Source of the DNA: Microbacterium sp. SMR1
GTDB lineage: Bacteria > Actinomycetota > Actinomycetes > Actinomycetales > Microbacteriaceae
DNA length: 64,000 bases
Reading direction: 5' to 3'
Assembly: GCF_003289625.1 (NCBI RefSeq)
Contig: NZ_QMBN01000004.1
Location: 159,263-223,262 of the forward strand
A program made the translations under genes and the position numbers. The notes below the pieces were generated by a model. It was not told the DNA's origin and did no database searches. It saw only the letters and a program-made list of their open reading frames with translations. Below, one piece after another: positions 58,623-64,000 of this stretch (position 1 is the stretch's first letter; each line of letters opens with the position of its first letter).

Positions 58623-59210
58623 GTGGCACGCATCGGTGGTCGGAATGTCGTCTTCGCGTGGATCGTCGGGGTCCTCTGCGCGGGCGTCATCGGGGTGCTG
58701 GCAGTGCTGACCGTGCCGCTCGTGTCGACGGGCATGGGACTGCTCGGCGGCAGCGGAGCGGGCGCCGGCGGTGAGGCCGCTGCGGCGGACGGCCCGCAGG
58801 AATGTCGGGATCTGTACCCCGAGGCGCTCTGGGTGACCCTCCAGTACGCCCCCGGCGCGAAGCTCGAGCAGTCGCAGGACGCCCCCGTGTCGACCGCCGT
58901 GGCCCTCGTCGAGGCGCTCGCGCCGGAGGTGCGCTTCACCTGCAGCTGGACCTCCGACGCGGGGTCGATCTCGACCACGGTCGGAGCGGTGGGGACGGAT
59001 GCCGGTTCGATCGCGGCATCCGCGCTGCCCGCTCAGGGCTTCACGTGCGACGAGCGCGGCGCGCGCACGCTCTGCTCGCGCACCGCCGGCGACCTCGTCG
59101 AGACGATCGAGGCAGGGGGCGGGCGCTGGGTGTCGACGTCGCAGTCGGCGTGGCATCCCGAGCAGTACGCCAGCCGGGTCGGAAACGCGGTCTTCACGTC
59201 GGGCGACTGA
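58623..59210 (+). CDS. Membrane-anchored extracytoplasmic protein with four cysteines
   Basis: The 195-residue product has an N-terminal membrane helix (about 10-40) and a secreted domain whose cysteines occur in CRDLYPE, FTCSW, GFTCDE and TLCSRT. The convergent neighbour at 59250 has the same four-cysteine order. No domain name comes to mind; paired cysteines suggest two disulfide bonds. GTG at 58623 is the start, 6 nt after TAGCGT (58611-58616), fitting a leaderless mRNA. Confidence 0.75.
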   Translation: MARIGGRNVVFAWIVGVLCAGVIGVLAVLTVPLVSTGMGLLGGSGAGAGGEAAAADGPQECRDLYPEALWVTLQYAPGAKLEQSQDAPVSTAVALVEALAPEVRFTCSWTSDAGSISTTVGAVGTDAGSIAASALPAQGFTCDERGARTLCSRTAGDLVETIEAGGGRWVSTSQSAWHPEQYASRVGNAVFTSGD

Positions 59211-59249
59211 CCTCGTTGCGCGCCCGGTCGCCCCGGGTCGTGCGACCCC

Positions 59250-59897
59250 TCAGGGAGCGGGTGTGGCCGCTCCCGCCGGCCACACCGAGGCGATGATGCC
59301 GGTCGTGTACCCCTCGGGGGCGAGGTGCGAGAACTGGGTGTCGATGAGCACGCCGTCGCGGAAGAAGAGCGTCCGTCCGTCGGTGACGGGGTAGCGCGCG
59401 TTCTGCCAGGTCTTCTCGCAGCGCACGCCGCCCGCCGGTTCGTAGCAGGTGAACCCGATCTCGGTGAGCTCGTTGAAGAAATCGATCACCGGGTTGCGCT
59501 CGGCGTAGGCGATCGTGGTCTCGATCTTCGCGGTATCGGCGGCCGGGTCGGCCCAGACGCAGCGCAGTGACCCGTCCGGAAGCGACCCGCTCTCGCCGAA
59601 GGCCGCGTCGTTCAGCGGCACCGACGCGAGCGCGGCGCGTGCGGGGGCGCCCAGGATGCCGGCGCAGTCGCGGGGGAGGACCGTCGTCGAGACGACAGAG
59701 CCGGATGCCGTCGGCGGCGGGCCGCCCGCTTCGGCGGAGACCGTCATGGCCGGGGTCGGGCTCGGGGCATCTGCGGACGCGCTCGTATCGGGTGCCGGCC
59801 CGGCGGCGGTCCCCGGTTCCGGGGCGCATCCCGCGAGCAATGCGGCCGCGATGAGGAGAGCGGCCGGCGCGAGGCGGGGAAGGGCGCGCGAGGTCAT
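59250..59897 (-). CDS. Lipoprotein with four-cysteine domain, paralog of the convergent gene
   Basis: The 215-residue protein has a lipoprotein signal ending LLAGC and an Ala/Pro/Ser linker, then a domain with DCAGIL, LRCVW, GFTCYE and VRCEKT, the same cysteine order as the gene at 58623. The C-terminus reads FFRDGVLIDTQFSHLAPEGYTTGIIASVW. The ATG at 59897 is used; longer frames extend antisense across the next genes. Both proteins likely share a fold and face each other at their 3' ends. Confidence 0.78.
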   Translation of the reverse strand: MTSRALPRLAPAALLIAAALLAGCAPEPGTAAGPAPDTSASADAPSPTPAMTVSAEAGGPPPTASGSVVSTTVLPRDCAGILGAPARAALASVPLNDAAFGESGSLPDGSLRCVWADPAADTAKIETTIAYAERNPVIDFFNELTEIGFTCYEPAGGVRCEKTWQNARYPVTDGRTLFFRDGVLIDTQFSHLAPEGYTTGIIASVWPAGAATPAP

Positions 59898-60026
59898 GGC
59901 ACGACGATACGTCCGCTCGCACGCGCGGGTGCGCAGACACGTCGGCACGCCTGCGCGGCACGCCCGCATCGCCGGGATATCCTCGCCTCTGCGGCGGCAC
60001 CGGCCACCGCGTGAGGAGCACATCGC

Positions 60027-61142
60027 ATGAGCGACCCCAAGTACGGCGAGCCGGTCGAAGAGCCGAAGCCGGTGGACGACGTCGTGGGCAGCGCCCGGGC
60101 CGGGCTCGCCGACGCCGAGGCGTCGCGCGATGCGGTCTCGGCCGACGACTGGGATGCCGCCTACGCCGGTTCCGGAACTCTCCCCGAGCGGTCCGCGAGC
60201 GCCGACGCCTCGACCGACCGAGCCGTCGCCGACGGAACGACCTCCGACGCGGATGCCGCTCGGATCGATGCCGCCGCAGCGCGCGACGAGCGCACCGACA
60301 CCGTCGGCTCGTCGTCGAACGACGCGTGGAACTCGCCGAGCGAGTGGGACACCCCGCGCGACGCCGAGGCGGATGCTGCGGCGACGACTGACCGGGATGC
60401 CGCCGCGGGCGGGGCAGCAGGCGCCGCCGCCGCTACGACCGCCGCGGGCGGAGCAGCCGCGAGCGACACCGCCACGCGCGCCTACGGTGCCGATGACACC
60501 GACGCCGGCGCCACGCGCACCGTGAGCGCGAGCGAGCCCGTCGCCGAGACGCCGGCGGCTGCGGCCCCGAGCCCGCAGCCGATCTTCGTCCAGGCCCCCG
60601 AGGCGCCGACTCCGCGGGGCAACCGTGGAGCGGCCGGTGCCATCGGCCTCCTGGCGGCCATCGCCTTCGCGCTGATCTACCTCGGCGCGGCCCTGGGCAT
60701 CGACGCCGTACGCGGCGAGGTGACGACGGCCAACATCGGCGATCAGGCCCTCGCCGCCGCCACCTCGTGGTGGTTCTGGGTTCCCGTCGTGGTGTTCTTC
60801 CTCGCCTTCTGGATCCTGGGCGCGTTCATCAACCGCGGCCGCTGGGGCCTGTGGGTCCTCCTCGGACTCCTCGTGGGCCTCGCGTCCTACGCGGGGCACA
60901 TCGCCGGACAGCTCTTCCAGGCGCCGTTCTGGACGATCGCCCCGAGCCAGGCCCTGACCATCGTCGGCGAGCAGGCGTTCGCGCCGCTCGCACTCGTCGC
61001 TCTGGTCGCGGGTCGCGAGCTGACGATCTGGTTCGGCGCGTGGGTCGCCGCCCGCGGACGCCGAGTCACCGAGCTCAACGCTGAGGCGCAGCGCGAATAC
61101 GAGCGCACCCTCGAGGCGGGGCCTCAGCTGCACCGCTACTGA
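60027..61142 (+). CDS. Membrane protein with long acidic disordered N-terminus
   Basis: The 371-residue protein starts with about 190 residues of Ala/Asp/Thr-rich, probably disordered sequence that contains repeated AAADGTTSDAD- and ATTDRDAAAGG-like segments. Four membrane helices follow (about 205-225, 247-270, 276-298 and 310-333), then a short charged tail. Nothing I recognise. GAGGAG before the ATG gives a clear ribosome site. Its stop overlaps the next gene by one base, so they form an operon. Confidence 0.8.
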   Translation: MSDPKYGEPVEEPKPVDDVVGSARAGLADAEASRDAVSADDWDAAYAGSGTLPERSASADASTDRAVADGTTSDADAARIDAAAARDERTDTVGSSSNDAWNSPSEWDTPRDAEADAAATTDRDAAAGGAAGAAAATTAAGGAAASDTATRAYGADDTDAGATRTVSASEPVAETPAAAAPSPQPIFVQAPEAPTPRGNRGAAGAIGLLAAIAFALIYLGAALGIDAVRGEVTTANIGDQALAAATSWWFWVPVVVFFLAFWILGAFINRGRWGLWVLLGLLVGLASYAGHIAGQLFQAPFWTIAPSQALTIVGEQAFAPLALVALVAGRELTIWFGAWVAARGRRVTELNAEAQREYERTLEAGPQLHRY

Positions 61143-61615
61143 TGTCCACCCCCTCCGGCGGAATGCGCCCCGGGCTCGCCACCGCATTCGCGGTCGTGGG
61201 CTTCGGGGCGCTCGCCATCTGCGGCCTCGGCATCCTGAGCCTGGTGACCGGCCAGGACGTCGTCGCCGTCCGCGGTCTCGGCCCGATCCCGGGCGCCGTC
61301 GGCTTCGGCGCCGCGGTCATCGCGATCGCTGCCACGCTGGCCACCGTGCTGCGGGTGCCGCGCCCCTCGTACGCGATCTCGGTTCCGGTGGGCATCGTCG
61401 CGCTGCTGTCGTATCTCGCCGGCCTGGTCGTGGCCGCGCTGCTCGTCGGGGTCGACGCGGCGCGAGCCCTGGCCGCGGCCGGCGGTTTCGCGGTCTCCTG
61501 GTTCGGCGTGCTCCTCGTCGCCGCGGCGGCGATCTCGGGCTGGACGGCCGTCGCGCTGGTCCGCACGCGCGCGACTCCGCCACGGTGGGCCTGGGAACGC
61601 GACGAGGACGAATGA
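61142..61615 (+). CDS. Small four-helix membrane protein
   Basis: The 157-residue protein has four hydrophobic segments (about 15-37, 50-70, 80-105 and 115-138) and an acidic end, with no recognisable domain. It begins in the TGATG overlap with the preceding gene, so the two may form a membrane complex. Function unknown. Confidence 0.78.
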   Translation: MSTPSGGMRPGLATAFAVVGFGALAICGLGILSLVTGQDVVAVRGLGPIPGAVGFGAAVIAIAATLATVLRVPRPSYAISVPVGIVALLSYLAGLVVAALLVGVDAARALAAAGGFAVSWFGVLLVAAAAISGWTAVALVRTRATPPRWAWERDEDE

Positions 61616-61660
61616 CGCGAAATCCCGGACCGACCGGCTCGGATCGGTCACAATAGGCCC

Positions 61661-62323
61661 GTGGAGCGGTCGCTCGAGACCCAGGTCAGCCAGGCGGTGG
61701 ATGCCTGGCTGCGCTGGCTGCCGCGCTGGCAGCCAGCGACGCACCGAGGGCGCATCGCTCCCTGCCGTCGCTGCATCGGTTCGCCGGTGCTGTCGGCGGT
61801 GGGTCTCGGGTCGGACGTCCCGCACGGCGTGCAGCACGGACTCTCCACACGCATGAAGGCGATCGTGGATGCCGCCGTCGCTGAGTACACCTCGCGCAAC
61901 CTGCCGATGCTGCAGGCCGAGCTCGACCAGCAGGCCGCACGCAACCGCGCGCGTACGTACCGGCCCTCCGAAGGGCTCGAGCCCGAGTTCGACGGCCTGC
62001 CGCTCGATCCGGAACCGGTGGCCGGGGCGCCGTTCCTCTTCACCATCTCCGGCCTCGCGCAGGAGTCCGACGACGCCGTGCCCGAACTGCCGCCGCTCAG
62101 CAGCGAGGCGAAAGCCGCCCTGCGGCAGGAGGTCGGTCTCGCCGACGACTACGCCAACATGATCGGGCGCGAGGTCTGCGCGGTGCTGCTGCACCACCGG
62201 CTGCGCGTGCAGGCCGCCGTCGCGCAGCATGTCGAGCCCCAGATCGAGGCGATGCTCGCCGAGCTCACGCGGTCGCTCGATGCGCCCTTCGAGCCCGGCG
62301 CGGAGCGCGGCGGTGAACCGTGA
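61661..62323 (+). CDS. Hypothetical cytoplasmic protein, 220 residues
   Basis: I do not recognise this protein. It begins MERSLETQVSQAVDAWLRWLPRWQPATHRGRIAPCRRCIGSPV, containing a CxxC-like pair, and continues as a helix-rich soluble protein with AALRQEVGLADDYANMIG and HHRLRVQAAVAQHVEPQIEAMLAEL. The GTG start at 61661 is 6 nt after CACAAT, in the pattern of leaderless genes. It lies between the small membrane operon and the FHA gene. Confidence 0.7.
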   Translation: MERSLETQVSQAVDAWLRWLPRWQPATHRGRIAPCRRCIGSPVLSAVGLGSDVPHGVQHGLSTRMKAIVDAAVAEYTSRNLPMLQAELDQQAARNRARTYRPSEGLEPEFDGLPLDPEPVAGAPFLFTISGLAQESDDAVPELPPLSSEAKAALRQEVGLADDYANMIGREVCAVLLHHRLRVQAAVAQHVEPQIEAMLAELTRSLDAPFEPGAERGGEP

Positions 62324-62363
62324 CGGCGGTGACGCGGCGTCGCGGGCCCTATCGTGGGATGCG

Positions 62364-64000
62364 ATGACCACCTCCGGCAACGAATCGCTCCTCATCCTGC
62401 TCGTCGTCCTCTCGACGGTGCTGGGTGCGGTCCTCTATGTCTGGACGGCGCTGGCGCTGGCCGGGCTCTTCCGCAAGACCGACGAGGAGCCGTGGCAGGG
62501 GTGGGTGCCGCTGCTGAACATCGCGGTCGTGCTGCGCATCGGCGGCTTCAGCCCGTGGCTCGTCCTCATCGGCCTCGTCCCGGTGCTCGGGCCGCTCGCG
62601 GTGTACGTGCTGCTGGTGATGGCGGCGCACCGCATCGGCCGCGGCTTCGGCGCCGGTCCCGGCATGACGGTGCTCGCCGCACTGCTCTTCGTCGTGTGGG
62701 CCAGCATCCTCGGTCTCGGTCCCGCCCGCTGGCGGGGCGAGCAGGCCGCCGAGGTCACGGCGCCGCCGTGGGTCTTCACCCCGCCGCTGTCCGAGTCGGA
62801 TCCGGAGCGCGACGCGCAGTTCCGCCCGGCCCGCTCTCCCGAGCCGGCGGCGCCGCCGACGCTGGCGAGCCCGACCCTGTCGGCACGTCACTTCAGCCCC
62901 GAGCCGCACGCCGCCAGCGGTGAGGCCGACGCGGCCGCCGTACCCGAGCGCGAAGAGGCGCCGACCGACCTGCAGCCGTCGCCGTGGGCGCCGCCGTCGC
63001 CGTTCGCCCCCGCCGCGACCACCCCAGCCTCGTCCACCCCCGACGTTTCCGCGCCGGCACCCGATCGCAGCCGGTCGGCGACCGAGCCGGCCGTCGAGCC
63101 GGCCGCTCCGGACGTTCACCCGGTCGAGCCGGAACCCGTGGCCGCCGAGCCCGCCGCGGCATCCTCTCCTGAGCAGCAGCCCGACGACGCCCCGGCGCAG
63201 CCCGAGGCCCGGCCCGCGTTCTCGGAGCCGGCCCCGAGAGAGGCGCGCGAGCCGATCCTGCGCGAACCCGCCCCGCAGGTCGAGACGCGGCCCGATGAGG
63301 ATGCCGCCATCCGCGACGCGGACGCCGACGAAGACGGATCCGACGACGCGCGCTGGCCGTCCGAGATCGACGACGTCTCGGCGATCTCGCCGTCGCCGTT
63401 CCCGTCGCGGGCGGCATCCGATCGTCCCGGTGTGGTCCCGTCGTTCGCCGACCCCGACTCCGCGTCCGGCTTCGGGGCGGGTCGCCGCACCTGGGATGCC
63501 GTCTCGGCGACGCCGATCGCCCGCCGCGCCTTCGCGCGCACGCCCGACGAGTTCCCGGAGCTGTCCGACGAGGTCTCCGCGGTCGCGAGCGCTCCGGCGG
63601 CGGGGGCTCCGCGGACGGCCGAAGCGGCGGTCCCCGCCCAGCTGCGCCGCGCCGAGGTCTCCGACGACGGCGACGTCGACCACACCGTCGTCGTCGCTCG
63701 GCGCCGGGTGTACTGGCAGTTGGTGCTGCCCGACGGGGAGATCGCACCGCTCACCGGTGACGTCGCGATCGTCGGGCGTCAGCCCGCGCCGGACCCCGCC
63801 TACCCGCGTGCCCAGCTCGTGGCCATCGAGGACCGCACGCGCACCGTCTCCAAGACGCACGCCCGTCTCGAACTGCGCTCGGGGCTGTGGCACATCACCG
63901 ACCTGCACTCGACGAACGGCGTCGTGCTGACGAACTTCCTCGGGACCGAGATCGAGCTCGAGCCCGGATCGGACGCGCCGGCGGGCGAGCGCTTCCTCCT
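62364..64000 (+). CDS. Membrane protein with C-terminal FHA domain, cut off by window edge
   Basis: The frame from the ATG at 62364 stays open to the last base (545 codons). Residues 1-115 hold four membrane helices with LFRKTDEEPWQGWVPLLNI and GFSPWLVLIGLVPVLGPLAVYV, like the DUF5684-type membrane part of signal-peptidase-related proteins. A long Pro/Ala/Glu-rich disordered stretch follows. From about residue 440 comes an FHA domain: AIVGRQPAPDP, TVSKTHARLELRSG and LHSTNGV, which binds phosphothreonine. TATCGT (62350-62355) is 8 nt before the ATG. It probably anchors kinase or type VII secretion signalling, though this is inference. Confidence 0.85.
   Translation, partial: MTTSGNESLLILLVVLSTVLGAVLYVWTALALAGLFRKTDEEPWQGWVPLLNIAVVLRIGGFSPWLVLIGLVPVLGPLAVYVLLVMAAHRIGRGFGAGPGMTVLAALLFVVWASILGLGPARWRGEQAAEVTAPPWVFTPPLSESDPERDAQFRPARSPEPAAPPTLASPTLSARHFSPEPHAASGEADAAAVPEREEAPTDLQPSPWAPPSPFAPAATTPASSTPDVSAPAPDRSRSATEPAVEPAAPDVHPVEPEPVAAEPAAASSPEQQPDDAPAQPEARPAFSEPAPREAREPILREPAPQVETRPDEDAAIRDADADEDGSDDARWPSEIDDVSAISPSPFPSRAASDRPGVVPSFADPDSASGFGAGRRTWDAVSATPIARRAFARTPDEFPELSDEVSAVASAPAAGAPRTAEAAVPAQLRRAEVSDDGDVDHTVVVARRRVYWQLVLPDGEIAPLTGDVAIVGRQPAPDPAYPRAQLVAIEDRTRTVSKTHARLELRSGLWHITDLHSTNGVVLTNFLGTEIELEPGSDAPAGERFL

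Noticed and set aside
59235..59248. GGGTCG-TG-CGACCC hairpin between convergent genes
   Set aside because: Only 6 bp and a 2-nt loop; too weak to call as a terminator.

Overview
The window is high-GC DNA from an actinobacterium. The rpoB-rpoC sequences, an alanine-rich proteome, the TreX-TreY-TreZ operon, a WXG100 protein, the lhr-nei pair and the frequent GAT-GCC and GCA-TCC codon pairs point to Microbacteriaceae, most likely Microbacterium. This placement is my inference from gene content and style, not from a database search. Coding density is very high. No gene-free gap exceeds 300 bases; the largest are 50870-51118, 29485-29732, 13290-13519, 46803-47021 and 19880-20093. I see no rRNA, tRNA, CRISPR array, insertion sequence or prophage.

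Layout. 1-3480: a partial DUF222/HNH protein faces a small cell-surface cluster made of a WXG100 protein without its tryptophan, two paralogous four-helix membrane proteins and a lipoprotein. 3605-9968: treX-treY-treZ, three genes with ATGA overlaps that convert glycogen or maltodextrin to trehalose. 10000-14170: a TspO-like protein, a class I amidotransferase, an orphan LysR effector domain, a left-handed beta-helix protein and a YitT-type membrane protein. 14203-21761: nei and lhr overlapping on the minus strand, then an ABC-F protein. 21978-29484: esterase, degenerate Nudix protein, M3 peptidase, a WYL regulator divergent from a VOC protein, threonine aldolase and DUF6421. 29733-41104: split transketolase, SoxR, a diacylglycerol kinase family protein, a two-component system followed by a MacB-like ABC pair, and several housekeeping or unknown genes. 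41278-49449: a peptide ABC transporter with a fused ATPase, facing a 5-oxoprolinase set (PxpA and a PxpB-PxpC fusion). 49520-50869: tandem paralogous lipoproteins. 51119-58527: rpoB-rpoC, closed by a strong terminator. 58623-64000: small secreted or membrane proteins, ending in a truncated membrane protein with an FHA domain.

Non-coding structure is the most unusual part. (1) Four intergenic imperfect palindromes, each exactly 87 bp from CGATACA-type to TGTATCG ends, lie at 10874, 29596, 31790 and 45012. (2) A second element of 73-74 bp, starting AACTCCTCAGAATC and ending TGAGGAGTT, occurs once between genes (39017) and once in frame inside the ABC-F coding sequence (20540). (3) A near-identical operator/RBS block precedes both a tiny ORF at 2666 and treX. 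(4) A TTACATCGAYGT site stands before both halves of the peptide-transport/5-oxoproline region. (5) About fifteen genes have a TANNNT-like -10 box 6-8 nt before the start codon, which predicts leaderless mRNAs.

How the genes may work together: TreX debranches glycogen, TreY closes the reducing end as trehalosyl-dextrin, and TreZ releases trehalose. The transporter and Pxp enzymes plausibly take up peptides and recycle pyroglutamate to glutamate under one regulator. The WYL regulator probably controls the divergent VOC gene. The histidine kinase and response regulator probably control the adjacent ABC exporter.
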